DNA of 64,000 bases, taken from assembly GCA_026770025.1 (NCBI GenBank), contig JAMXDE010000004.1, positions 3,645,501 through 3,709,500 of the forward strand, given 5' to 3'. The notes beneath the pieces were generated by a model, which was not told where the DNA came from, did not search any database, and saw only the letters and a list, made by a program, of their open reading frames with translations. How positions within the stretch are numbered: position 1 is the stretch's first letter; each line of letters opens with the position of its first letter. The DNA comes from Craspedostauros australis. Its lineage: Eukaryota; Bacillariophyta; Bacillariophyceae; Mastogloiales; Achnanthaceae. Positions 1 to 10,176 of the stretch are shown here, piece after piece. A program made the position numbers and the translations under genes.

Positions 1-1016
1 ATCGTCAGACCGGAAAGACCGCCATCGCCATTGACACCATCATCAACCAAAAGACCAAGAAGGAGCCTCTTGCCTGCATCTACGTCGGTGTCGGACAGAA
101 GCGATCCACCATCGCCCAGCTCGTCGGACAGCTCGATGAGCGTGGCGCCATGGACAACTGCATCATCGTCGCCGCCACCGCTTCCGACTCCGCCCCACTC
201 CAGTTCCTCGCCCCATACACCGGAGCCGCCATGGGAGAGTTCTTCCGCGACAACGGCAAGCATGCCGTGATCTTCTACGATGACTTGTCCAAGCAGGCCG
301 TCGCCTACCGTCAGATGTCCCTCCTCCTCCGTCGCCCACCCGGCCGCGAAGCCTACCCAGGTGATGTCTTCTACCTCCACTCCCGTCTCTTGGAGCGTGC
401 CGCCAAGATGCACCGCTCCAACGGAGGAGGTTCGCTCACCGCCCTTCCAGTCATCGAGACCCAGGCCGGAGATGTGTCCGCCTACATCCCAACCAACGTG
501 ATCTCCATCACTGATGGACAGATCTTTTTGGAGTCCGAGCTCTTCTACCAGGGACAGCGCCCAGCCATCTCTGTCGGTCTCTCCGTGTCCCGTGTCGGAT
601 CCGCCGCCCAGTACAAGGCCACTAAGGCCGTCGCCGGTACCATGAAGCTCGAGCTCGCCCAGTACCGTGAGGTCGCTGCCTTCGCCAAGTTCGGTTCCGA
701 CCTTGATGCCGCCACCCAGCAGCAGCTCAACCGTGGAGTCCGTCTGTACGAGCTCCTCAAGCAGGGCCAGTACGAGCCATACGAGCCAGAGGAGGTCGTC
801 GCCTCCCTCTTCATCGGTGTCAAGGGATACTGCGACCGCATCGACGTCGACCAGATCCAGGCCTTCGAGGCCGCCTTCCTTGCCCACGTCAAGACCGCCC
901 ACTCCAAGGTCCTCAAGGAAATCGTTGATTCCGGATACGTCCTCACCGAGTCCGCTGAGCAATCCATGCACGACATTGCCGAGGCCTTCACCACTGGTTA
1001 CACCCCAGCCGAGTAA
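1..1016 (+). CDS. Mitochondrial F1Fo ATP synthase subunit alpha, 3' part (5' end outside window)
   Basis: Nucleotide-binding, mainly non-catalytic alpha subunit of the F1 head of ATP synthase, on the matrix side of the inner mitochondrial membrane. The frame is open from base 3 and enters inside the Walker A loop (RQTGKT visible; the preceding GD lies outside). Family landmarks follow in order: the [13 protein letters not shown] strand-helix, [36 protein letters not shown], the [20 protein letters not shown] block and the alpha-helical C-terminal domain ending GYTPAE and TAA (1014-1016). About 337 residues are present of roughly 500-550. Codon use is strongly biased (C-ending codons, GGA for Gly, CCA for Pro), as in highly expressed genes. 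It is taken as nuclear because its neighbours are ordinary nuclear genes; mitochondrial function is inferred, since the plastid alpha subunit is normally plastid-encoded. The targeting sequence cannot be seen. Confidence 0.95.
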   Translation, partial: RQTGKTAIAIDTIINQKTKKEPLACIYVGVGQKRSTIAQLVGQLDERGAMDNCIIVAATASDSAPLQFLAPYTGAAMGEFFRDNGKHAVIFYDDLSKQAVAYRQMSLLLRRPPGREAYPGDVFYLHSRLLERAAKMHRSNGGGSLTALPVIETQAGDVSAYIPTNVISITDGQIFLESELFYQGQRPAISVGLSVSRVGSAAQYKATKAVAGTMKLELAQYREVAAFAKFGSDLDAATQQQLNRGVRLYELLKQGQYEPYEPEEVVASLFIGVKGYCDRIDVDQIQAFEAAFLAHVKTAHSKVLKEIVDSGYVLTESAEQSMHDIAEAFTTGYTPAE

Positions 1017-1147
1017 GCAGCAATCGTCACGATGAAGGCAACTTTCAGCAGCCCTTGCTGACTTCGAAGGCAGCAAGTTCAGCGTCTACGCGCCAGCAAC
1101 GATGACAACGACAGCGATACCGACACGATAACTCAAGTAAAAGCGCA

Positions 1148-1153
1148 ATAAAG
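1148..1153 (+). terminator. Putative polyadenylation signal AATAAA
   Basis: AATAAA lies 132 bases beyond the stop codon of the ATP synthase alpha gene, in the 286-bp spacer shared with the convergent BT1 transporter. It is a plausible 3'-end signal for the alpha gene. The hexamer is short, so chance occurrence is possible. Confidence 0.4.
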
Positions 1154-1302
1154 AAGAATGGTTTCAGTTGAATCGAACAGATAGGAGTAGACAAATGGGG
1201 TCTTTGGTGTGGCTTTCATGGCGAGAAGTGCTTGAGATAGCTCGGCTGGTGGACGACAAGCAAGAGTGGATGCAAACCTATCCATGCATAGTTGTATTAG
1301 TT

Positions 1303-3138
1303 CTATTTCTCCATCGCCTCCGCCTCGATCTCCTCCTCCGACTTCGATCCCACGCCATCTAACCAGCCGATGAAGAACAGCGGATACAGCGACGTGAGAT
1401 TGCAAATCACCGTCAGCAACGCGAGGTTGTCGAAGTTGCTCTCCGTCACACCCAGCGCCTTCGTCAGGACCGCGCCGATCTCCGTTCCCAACGTCCCGGC
1501 GCCGTTGTTGATGCTCATCAACGTCGCGAAGAGAACAGCTTCGATGCCCGGCGGGCACAGCCGCGCAGCCAGCACGAGGGTCGGCAGGAAGGCGAGCTCA
1601 CCGAGGATGGACAGGATGACGTCGTCTCCCAGAATGAACGCGCCATCCGGAATGCCAAGGGCCCGGTTGGCGTGCGTAATGAGGAGCAGAGACGTCATGC
1701 CCAGCGGTGCGCTCACAATGGAGGACCACAGCAGGATGTCCTTGATGGGCTTGTCCTTGAGGTACTGGTTGTACAGCCAGACACCGAACAAACCGGCTGC
1801 GGCGGAGACCAACCTGGCGCGGCCCAAGAATTCTGGCCCGAATCCCAACTCGTTCGTCATGAAGAAGAGGAACGCACCATCGCTTGTGGGCGTGGATTGC
1901 CACAGGAACAAAAAGAGAGCCGGTTTGTAAATCGCCGGCTGCTTGATGGCCTGCCACAGCGAATCAACCTGCTGCTGGACGCCAGCAACCGCACTCTCGT
2001 TGTTGCTGCTGCTGTTGTTGATGATGTTGCTGTCCCCATTGACATTGACATCGATTGCGCCCAACGTTGCATCGGAACCAGAACCATTTGGTGCAGCAGC
2101 ACCCGCGCCCACCACGGCCATCTTCGGTTCTTCGATCAACAACGCGATCATGGCAACGATGAGCGGCAGAACGGCTGTAATACCAAACACCTGTTGCGGT
2201 TTCATGACTTCCAGCAAGGAACCGGAGAAGTAGGCGCTGAGCAAACCTCCAATCGCCGCACTGCCCCAGCACAAGGATTGCAAGCCACCCGCGATGGAAG
2301 GATCGTCCGAATCTCTCGTCTTTTGCACGACGATTCCATCCGCAACGACGTCCGAAAAGGCGATGCAAGCGCTGCTCACGATGCACGACGCCACAGTGGC
2401 CGCGATCATGTTCTGCTGTCCCTCGATCAATCCGAAGTACCCGTTGCCCAGCAGCGTGTACGATGCGCAACCCACGAGGCCTGCCAGGATGAGGTAGGAA
2501 CGGCGTTTGGAGCCGAACAGCGGAAATCCATCGCTGATGAACCCGTAAATGGGCTTGATGGTCCACGGCAAGGCGAAGAGACCCGTGAGTGCCGACAATT
2601 CGGCAGGTCCCAGATGCAGTTCATCCTTTAGCAAAAAGGTCTGCGCCAATCGCGCCAAACCCAAGGCGCCCTCCACGAAGTAGATGGTGGCGATGGCAAT
2701 GACATCGGGCGTGGGATCGATGCCCAGGAATACATTCTTTTGAAACCATTGGCGGATGGATGATGCTTGTGGCGCATCTGTTGCTGATACTGTCGTTGTC
2801 ATGGACTCGTCCAATGCGAGCTGCGTGATGGCCTTGGCGTTGTCACCGTTGACCTTTGTCGTTGCTGATGCTGGCTCCTTTGCAGAATCCGTATCCTCCG
2901 ACACAGTAGAAGACTCCGTTGTGGATTGCAACTTAATCCACGTCGTCCTTGATCGCTTGTTTCCACGTGAATGTTGCGATCTATCGTGCAGCTGCCATTG
3001 CCGTCTCTGCGCTGCGAGGGGTGTCGGTGGTGCGAATGCTGCGACGAATGATGCTGGATCATTTCCGATGAACAACGGAAACAACCTGCCCACCCAGAGG
3101 ATGCCGACAAGCGTCGTCAATCCGAAACTATATCTCAT
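1303..3138 (-). CDS. Plastid-targeted BT1-family (folate-biopterin) MFS transporter
   Basis: Single-exon protein of 611 residues, ATG at 3138. The first 34 residues form a signal peptide ending VAA|FAPP; a Phe at +1 inside an ASAFAP-like motif is the recognised mark for import into the complex diatom plastid. After an acidic, Ser/Thr-rich spacer (about 50-130) comes a polytopic MFS domain. It carries the BT1-family signature ALPWTIKPIYGFISDGFPLFG followed by KRRSYLI, between the first helices. Roughly 12 helices are apparent, with a low-complexity Asn/Ser loop (about 350-390) in the middle. The C-terminus is acidic (EEEIEAEAMEK). Known family members move folate or pteridines and some move other solutes, so the substrate here is unknown. 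It is convergent with the ATP synthase gene. The fold and family are secure, plastid location is strongly suggested. Confidence 0.9.
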   Translation of the reverse strand: MRYSFGLTTLVGILWVGRLFPLFIGNDPASFVAAFAPPTPLAAQRRQWQLHDRSQHSRGNKRSRTTWIKLQSTTESSTVSEDTDSAKEPASATTKVNGDNAKAITQLALDESMTTTVSATDAPQASSIRQWFQKNVFLGIDPTPDVIAIATIYFVEGALGLARLAQTFLLKDELHLGPAELSALTGLFALPWTIKPIYGFISDGFPLFGSKRRSYLILAGLVGCASYTLLGNGYFGLIEGQQNMIAATVASCIVSSACIAFSDVVADGIVVQKTRDSDDPSIAGGLQSLCWGSAAIGGLLSAYFSGSLLEVMKPQQVFGITAVLPLIVAMIALLIEEPKMAVVGAGAAAPNGSGSDATLGAIDVNVNGDSNIINNSSSNNESAVAGVQQQVDSLWQAIKQPAIYKPALFLFLWQSTPTSDGAFLFFMTNELGFGPEFLGRARLVSAAAGLFGVWLYNQYLKDKPIKDILLWSSIVSAPLGMTSLLLITHANRALGIPDGAFILGDDVILSILGELAFLPTLVLAARLCPPGIEAVLFATLMSINNGAGTLGTEIGAVLTKALGVTESNFDNLALLTVICNLTSLYPLFFIGWLDGVGSKSEEEIEAEAMEK

Positions 3139-3617
3139 CTTGATCGACGGTGATTTCGGTGTTTACAAGGGCTTGATGACGCAATCGTTCTTCCCGTATT
3201 GTGATGATGGAGATGCGGAAGAGTATCGTACGCGTACACATTGAACGCGAATGATGGAGTGGGTGTTGACGCCATCGTCATCGTCATCTTTCTGTCGCGA
3301 TTCGGTGTTTCTGCGTTTGTTCGACTCTTGTTGTTTTGCTCAGTTTTCCCAAGATTTTGTGACGTGTTTTGTTGTGGCTCATCATTCTGTGACGGGACTG
3401 ATTGAGTCTCCGACGGACGCTAGACTCGCTTGACTAGTCGTGTTGTTTTCATTCATTCATGTTTGGCACAAATGTGACGTCATCTGGGATTAGCCTTCTT
3501 TGATTGAATCCAGCGAGACGCGCGAGAAGGCGAAACAAACGAACGCAAGTTCAAGTTGGACTCCCTGGCCACAGGACATGCGCACAAGCACTTCGTCAAT
3601 AGTTGCAGGAAGAGATC

Positions 3618-4745
3618 ATGACTCCCATGCCAAGCACCACCTTTGATGATGAGTCCGCCGTCGATGTCGTTATTCATGTCGATGATGGAGATGGGGATGG
3701 TGATGACGGTTGCTCAAGAGAGATCATGAACGAGACAAGCAAAGGTCAGACAGAAGAAGGAGCAGACGACGAAGAAAATGAAGACGAGGAGGAAGATCCA
3801 TTCGCATCACTGGGCGACGACTGCTTGACGAGTGAGCGACCAGCATCAAGCAGCGTCGCCACGAGCCAGCGCGTTCGGAAGGAACGACAATGGGGAATCC
3901 CCAACTTCCAGGAACAGATCGACAAGAACATCACCACGTTCACTTTGCGTCGATTGGATCAAAACTGCGAGCGGGACGGGGGTGACAATCCCAACGGCAA
4001 TAGCAAGATCAACGATGGCGTCACGGTGCAATTGGAGCATCGTAAGCACTCCACTGGATCAGACTTGTGGGATTCAGCGTTGGTGATGGCGCATGCATTC
4101 CCCAGAATCCAGTTTTGGCAACAGCTGCTGTCGCCCAACCCGTCGTCACCGCCCATAACAATTGATGTTGAGGCAGAGCTGCGACGGACAGCAATCATCG
4201 AGCTTGGTTCTGGTACGGGTGCATTGGGGCTGTACTGTCACAAATGCTTGCATGCGCAGCACGTCATCATGACAGACCTCAAGCCCAACTTGGAGTTGAT
4301 CGAAGACAACGTGGCATTGAACGGATTGTCTTGTTCCGCGACGGACGCAATCTGCGCCGTTCCGCTGGATTGGACTGACGATGATTCACCTGCGCTGGTG
4401 GAGCAGCAATTGCGACGATCGTGTCAGGGTACGCAGCAACAAAAGACGATCCTGATCGTCGGCACGGACATTTTCTTGCCATTCGCCAGCGATCTGCTGA
4501 GGCCGTTGGCGAAAACGATTCTGAAGTTGCTGCGCACGACGGAGTCCTTTGTCATGAATGATAGCGACGATGGAGGTAACGTGATGGCGATCGTTTGTTA
4601 CGAAGAAAGGTTCGACTGTTCGGCCTTTTTCGAAGCAGCTGCATCGTTGCGACTGAAGGTGGAGTTCATGCCAAACGCAGTGCTGCATCCAAAATATCAA
4701 GATCCTGGTCGCATTCACGTGCTGAAGATCCGGATGGAGCGATAG
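3618..4745 (+). CDS. METTL21/FAM86-type protein lysine methyltransferase (Methyltransf_16 family)
   Basis: Protein of 375 residues from the first in-frame ATG (3618); the frame is open slightly upstream but without an ATG. The first 80 residues are acidic and disordered. The catalytic part starts near residue 85 and holds GSDLWDSALVMAHAF (the tryptophan element of this family), then the SAM-binding motif I ELGSGTGALGL at about 195-205, the acidic motif II end MTDLKP, EDNVALNGL, and GTDIFLPFASDLL, which stands where family members have the D-x-x-Y motif. Members of this seven-beta-strand group methylate lysines on chaperones, elongation factors and other proteins; the substrate cannot be told. 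Here the usual Tyr of the D-x-x-Y motif reads Phe (DIF). A divergent start region of about 480 bp separates it from the BT1 gene. Confidence 0.85.
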   Translation: MTPMPSTTFDDESAVDVVIHVDDGDGDGDDGCSREIMNETSKGQTEEGADDEENEDEEEDPFASLGDDCLTSERPASSSVATSQRVRKERQWGIPNFQEQIDKNITTFTLRRLDQNCERDGGDNPNGNSKINDGVTVQLEHRKHSTGSDLWDSALVMAHAFPRIQFWQQLLSPNPSSPPITIDVEAELRRTAIIELGSGTGALGLYCHKCLHAQHVIMTDLKPNLELIEDNVALNGLSCSATDAICAVPLDWTDDDSPALVEQQLRRSCQGTQQQKTILIVGTDIFLPFASDLLRPLAKTILKLLRTTESFVMNDSDDGGNVMAIVCYEERFDCSAFFEAAASLRLKVEFMPNAVLHPKYQDPGRIHVLKIRMER

Positions 4746-5758
4746 CAACAGGATGGTGTGGCAGTACGAACATGATGAACATCTGCCCTGAATGCAGAGT
4801 CTAATTTGGAGCACTTGATGGGCTTGGGGTGAAATGGTGCATCAGCGAAACATCGGTTTTTCGCCACAGAGATGTCCGACGATAGTGAACATCCGGAGCA
4901 TGTTGAGTCGGTACTCTGGGGTGTTTGCACGGCCATTAGAGCATGCGAAATCGCGATCACAAGTTCTGCTTCTATCTTCTTCTCAGTTACTCTTTGAGTT
5001 GGAAATGCCGTTGAGTTGCAACGTTGCGATCATTTCCATAGCTGACACGCCGCTTCCTTCATCCATCTTTGCATGCCAGGACCGAATGGTCCCATTGCGA
5101 TCGCTCACGCGGCAGAATGTATAGGTGAAGGACGGTATTGGTCAGGGTTGATGTTCACCGTAGTATGATAGCATGAACAACGAAGATCGTCATTCATACG
5201 ACCCCTCACTTCCAGACATGGGTATCTTCATCTTGTTGTGGCTTGTCGACGAATTGTGATGGCTCTTCGTTCGACATCGGCTTTTGTGAATTGCCGTTAA
5301 GTGTGATGTTTGGAGAACAGAAGATGAGGGGACGGCCAAGGCGCGCTTCTGTCACGAAGTACGCCTGCGTTGTCGAAAAAATTTGCTCACATTTTCGGTT
5401 TTCGCGCACCTGGGTGATTCTTAACATTGTCACAATACCGAACCGAATTGTGCATCGTCCTCATCTGAGTAGATCAAACACTCATACTCCACCGCCGTTT
5501 GGTGCCAGTGTTTATGCATAAACTCGAACAAAGGCGCACTGTTCCGGCTGTCGATTCATGGTTCGTGATGCTGTTGAAGCGACGACGCGTTGTATCCACA
5601 TGTTGAGAAGTGATGTGCCCATCTGTTGCTTGCGCACTCACGTTTCGTGTGCTTGCTTTGTCACCATCGCTGATTTCGTGGAGTGCCACCTGGCGTGGCT
5701 TGGAGAGTACTCATACAAGTTCTATTAGAGTACTCATTAAACGACTAGTGTGTGGATA
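4746..5758. other. Intergenic, no gene seen (about 1 kb)
   Basis: This spacer lies between the stop codons of the convergent methyltransferase and LRR genes. Short ORFs occur on both strands but none resembles a known family. It holds two near-identical AGAGTACTCAT words at about 5705 and 5728, members of the dispersed TACTC motif described in the findings. Confidence 0.6.
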
Positions 5759-7889
5759 TCATTTGGCCGAGCATTGGCCGCAGAGCTCTCTGCAGTCGCA
5801 GATCAAACAGTCGGCCTCGAATTCGACGATGGAACCCTTCGTTGAGAGTTCGCAGACTTTTTTGTCGAGCTTGGTCGTGAAGAGGTTGTTTTGCATCGTC
5901 AGTTGGACTGTTGGAGTGAAGAGATGAGATGATTGAGAGTGTGAGAATCGATGCGTGAGAGAGACAATGCAGTTTACATCAACGCGCATGCGTTACTTAC
6001 CCAATGAACTTTGTGTCGGAAAGTTCTTCGGCGGATCGCCGCTGAGCTTGTTGTCGTTGAAGGTGAGGGTGATGAGGCCTCCGTTGCCAATGTTGACGTA
6101 GTTGGTGGGGAAGGTTCCGACGAACTTGTTGTGATCCAGATGCAGATAGCGCAAGGAGGTGGATGAGTCGGCAAGGTCATTCGGCAACCAGCCGCCCAGC
6201 TGATTCCTTCCAACATCAAAGAACACCAAGTTGGGGAGCTCCAGACCGTTGGGGATGGGCCCATTGAAGTCGTTGTTGTACAAGTTGAGGTACTCTGTTG
6301 TCGTGTTATGATGTGTTGTGTTGAGAAGAAGATATGGTGTGAGTTGGCATGACACGACATACAGCATGGCATACAACATGACATGAAGCATGTAACTTAC
6401 CCAATGGACGAGGTTGACCTGGAGGCGACTTGAGACCCTGCGGAATGTTCCCGCTGAAGTTGTTGCCGTTGAGGTAAACTCGCTCGAGCTTCTGCGTTTG
6501 TGCGATGGCCTCGGACAGGGTGCCCATGAGGTTGTTGTTGTAGAGGATGAGGTGCTTCAATTCTAGCAGGTCGTAGAGGTCCTCCGGGATGGCTTGTTGC
6601 AGGTTGTTGTCGTTGAGCTCCAACCTGGTGAGGTGCGTGAGGTACTTGATGTGGGAGGGGATGCTTCCCGTCAGGCCCCGGGCTCCGAAGCGCAACTCCG
6701 TGATGTGGCCGTCCTGGTTGCAGGAGACTCCGGCCCAATTGCATTCTGCGACCTTCTTGACCGCGATGGTGGTGGGAGCGTCCGCGAGGGATCTGCGCTG
6801 ACCGGCATGTCTCAAGGAGAGGGTGGAGGCGGGCACGGATGTCGACGCATCGAGGAGGAAGGTGTTCTCTAGAACGAGAAGCAGGTAGCGTTGCCAGGCC
6901 ACCTCGAGGGTGACTCCACCGTCCTGATCGATGAGGAAGGAAAGCGCCATCTGCTCCGGCGATTGCGGGTCGTTGGAAGGCGGCTGGCCTCCCTGCTTGT
7001 CGATGATGAAGTCGAGGAGCTCTTCGTATTGGATGGTGGCGGGCGACAGGGTGGGGGAGGAGGTTGGCTGCGACGTGGAAGGCATCTCCGTGGGAACGGG
7101 CGTCGCAGCAGCAGGTCCAGTGGGCTCATTGGTGAAGGATCCCGCAGTGGGCTGCGGTGTCTGCTGCTGCTGGTCCTCCACAGGCGATGTCGTGGGGCTT
7201 TCCGTTGGAACGAGCTGCACAACAGGAGAAGCCGTGGGAGAAGCAGTGGGAGAAAGAGTGGGAGGAGCGTTGCCGCCACCGGAGCCCTGGCCGGCATCCA
7301 CATCCTCGTTGGAACTGGCGGAGCCGCCGTTGCCACCATCGATGCTGATGAGGAGCGTGGCGATGCCGCCCGTGATTCCGAAGAGCATCGCGACGAGGGC
7401 GACGCAGCAGATGACCCTGAAGCGGTTGACCTGCTGCTTGCTGTCTTCGTCGTCCTTCTCTTCCACGCCCAGACCGCCCAGCGAGGATTCGTCGCAGTCC
7501 GGGTAGGAGTAGGACTGCGTGGGGTTGGGGGTGGTGGCGCCTATGGGTCCCGAGAGGTAGCCGTCGAGGTAGCCTCCTGCGTCTTCGTCCGTGGCGCTCT
7601 TGCTGGTGGGGGCCGTGCTGGAAGCCCCCTCCACGGTGATGGACATCGGAGGTCTGAGTTCGAAGACCTTGGTGGTCAGCGAGGACATGCGCTGCTTGTC
7701 GGAGGATGAGGAGCCGCGGCCCGTGCTCACTGATCGTTGCTGATGCTGCCGCTGCGACAGAGGCTGCGAGGGTTGCTGCGACTGTTGCTGCGAGGGTTGC
7801 TGTGACTGCTGTGACTGGTGCGAGGGTTGCCGCTGCAGCGGCTGTTGAGCATGCTCGGGCTCTTGCACCTGCACTTCCACTCCGTCCAT
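5759..7889 (-). CDS. Membrane-anchored leucine-rich repeat protein, three exons
   Basis: Exons are 7889-6401, 6294-6001 and 5907-5759; introns of 106 and 93 nt both have GTAAGT donors and AACAG acceptors and restore one frame of 643 residues. The ATG at 7889 was chosen because the Gln/Ser-rich N-terminus starts there. Order: a Gln/Ser/Pro-rich cytosolic part; one TM helix (VICCVALVAMLFGITGGIAT) near residue 170; a Pro/Thr/Ser stalk with repeated SPTASPT-like units; a capping segment with CNWAGVSCNQDGHITEL; then plant-type LRRs of pattern LxxLxLxxNxLxGxIP running across both introns; and a Cys-rich C-terminal cap (CLICDCRELCGQC). The topology resembles a plant LRR receptor without a kinase. 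Such proteins are numerous in diatoms. Ligand and role are unknown; cell-surface or endomembrane location is inferred. Confidence 0.85.
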
Positions 7890-9204
7890 GGTTATTCTTG
7901 CTTCGTTGGTATAATGCTTCGTTCTTCTTGCTTCGTTCGTTGGTACAACGCTTTGCAGATTGTGGAGGAGTCGGACCTGCGGACTATCAGACAGAGTACT
8001 ATACTTCAGCCAACCACGATGTGTGTTATGAGAGGTGATAGGCGGTATGGACACTCACGGCCGATGCCTGTGATCGTTGTGGATGCTGCGGATGATGTCG
8101 ATGCTTTCAATGCGATCGATGGAACCATTCAGCGTGCCCAGCGTGTTGACGATGTCAAAGAGGAGAATGTGAACAGATGCGGTTGCTGCAGATAGCCGTT
8201 TGTGCTTGTGGAGGCGTCGTCGTGCGTCTTCTTGTTGTTGTTCTTGTTGTGGTGGTATGATTCGGATGCTTCCCTTCCTCGCTTTGTCCGCTGCCTTGCC
8301 GTCGCTTGGGATTTGTTGTTGCTTTGTCCCTCTCGCTCTCCACTTCACTTCACTTCGGTTCGATGGTCCGATTGATTGGTACTTCCCCCCGTTGGCCCTG
8401 CAGATGTCTTGTTGTGCAAACGGTGGTTGCGCCAGTATTAGTACGGGTACTGCGTGTTGTGTGAGTATTGGTGGGACGATCGCGCCATCGTCCACAAAAA
8501 TTGTGTTCCACCATGTGTGTTGGTTCGGCACAATTGCGCCGTCGTGGTGGCAATGTGACACAAGATTGTTCAACGCAGCTCTTTCAAGTCGGATGATATA
8601 TATTCAGCCCTGGATAAAATTAATACACTGAGTCGGCTCACGAAACATCCAACTTTGGTGTCTCTGTGGCCTTCGAACGATTCAAAATTCTACGGGCTCA
8701 TGTCCCTTTATCAATTTGGGTTAACGGTTTAACGCCATGTATGCCTCCGACGCAAACATGACGCAACACGACTGAGTGTTTCGTTGGGAACCGTCAACTG
8801 CCTGCGCTGTTCAGCGTTTCGCTTTCGCAGTTCCGGAGGTGACCATGGACATCACGCCGTCCTCCTCCTGTTGTCGTTGTTGTTGCAGGCGCAGATGTTC
8901 TTCCTCCTTGCGTTGGCAGTAGGCATCGCAGATGCAACTCCCTCTCGTGTGGGTATCAGTGGAGTGAGGGCACAAGTGCAATACTCTTCGGAACGACAAG
9001 TGTTCCATTGACTTTCCTTGCTCCTCGAGCATCCACGATCGCTTCCATACCACCAAGAGCAGACGGATTCCCGCCACCACAACCTCACTCCCTCCCCCTT
9101 TCCCATTCTCTTCCGTTCACCTTCGTTACTTCCATCCAAGCAAGATCACAACATCGCAACATTCATAGACAGCCATCAACATCGCCATCATCGCCATTGT
9201 CATC
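7890..9204. other. Divergent intergenic region between LRR and Cys-rich secreted genes
   Basis: About 1.3 kb upstream of both genes. It contains the direct words TTCTTGCTTCGTT at about 7894-7940 next to the LRR start, and an AT-rich stretch near 8590-8630 (GATATATAT). No convincing coding frame is seen. Core promoters for the two flanking genes should lie here but no element could be assigned. Confidence 0.5.
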
Positions 9205-9809
9205 ATGCAACGGTATACTTTCATGCTTGCGGCGGCCGCCGTCGCCACATCCTGCACAGCCAGCAGCGTCCACGATACCCAGGTGCGTTCCCCACATGTC
9301 AATGCTGCTGCCTGCTTCAGCAAGATGATGTTCTGCCATGCCTGCTGCTCACGTTCTTGCTGATACAAGCAAACAAACACGCTCACAAATTCGCTGCCTC
9401 CACTATTCAATCATCGTTCTGCTCAACTTCGTCCCATCAAACAACCGAACAGCCGCAACGAGCACAGGACCAAGACATGACGCAAAATCGCAACCTGGCA
9501 GAGTTCCTCGACCCGGACACCGATCTCTGCAACAACGGAACGGACGAGGAACCGGATCTCGGCCCTTGCGTCGAGTCGCGATTCCCCACCTGCAACAACA
9601 AGCAGACGCGCTGCTTCCACCGCAAACCATCCAGGGATCGATTCCATCCCGACATACACCAGCCCTTTTATTACATCGACTACGACCGCGTCGTCTGCAT
9701 GGATGAGAAGCAGACGCAGTGCACCAGCTGCACGCCTGGTCGCTACTGCGCGGCGGAGCAGCGATGCATCATGGAACATCTAGACTATCCCTGTCCTCAG
9801 TGGTTTTGA
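9205..9809 (+). CDS. Small secreted cysteine-rich protein, two exons
   Basis: Exon 1 is 9205-9282 and encodes a signal peptide (MQRYTFMLAAAAVATSCTAS). A GTGCGT donor starts the intron at 9283. Exon 2 starts at 9453 or, using a second in-frame AG 15 bases on, at 9468, and ends TGA at 9809. The protein has about 144 (or 139) residues. The mature part, about 120 residues, carries ten cysteines in three clusters (LC..GPC, PTC..RC, VVC..TQC.SC..RYC..RC..PC), enough for five disulfides, and is rich in charged residues and Tyr. No family was recognised. Secretion or retention in the endomembrane system is inferred from the signal peptide. The reading frames before and after the proposed intron differ, which supports splicing. 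Confidence 0.7.
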
Positions 9810-10176
9810 TGCGCCGCATCTGCAGAAAACTATCCAGCGAGGAGGTCCTCCATTCGCGTACTCCAACGCAACAGTAACACTATCAAGTCGATAGAGAGAT
9901 AGATTGCTGGTTATGCACGACAATTCAGAACTCTACTCTATGCATGTATTATATTATACTTGAAAGGCATTCCACAATGGTTCACTACACGCATTGTATG
10001 TACGCATGGACATATCTACATTTATATAGATTACTATACGAGCAAGTACTCCCAGCACGCGGCGTATCCCCCCATCCTGGCCGAGCTCAATTGAGATAAT
10101 TGAACTTGAATGTCCTCCGAGTGCTGTCTCTTACCAACTCTCATATTACGAGCAGAGCACATCTGAATCCTCCGCT
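9810..10176. other. Convergent 3' spacer
   Basis: This 367-bp spacer separates the stop codons of the Cys-rich protein and FEX genes. It is AT-rich at 9945-10030 (TATTATATTATACTT, TTTATATAGATTAC) and presumably holds both polyadenylation sites. No ORF of note. Confidence 0.6.

Noticed and set aside
1-1016. Possibility that the ATP synthase alpha gene marks organellar or bacterial DNA
   Set aside because: Adjacent genes have plastid targeting signals and spliceosomal introns, so the DNA is nuclear.
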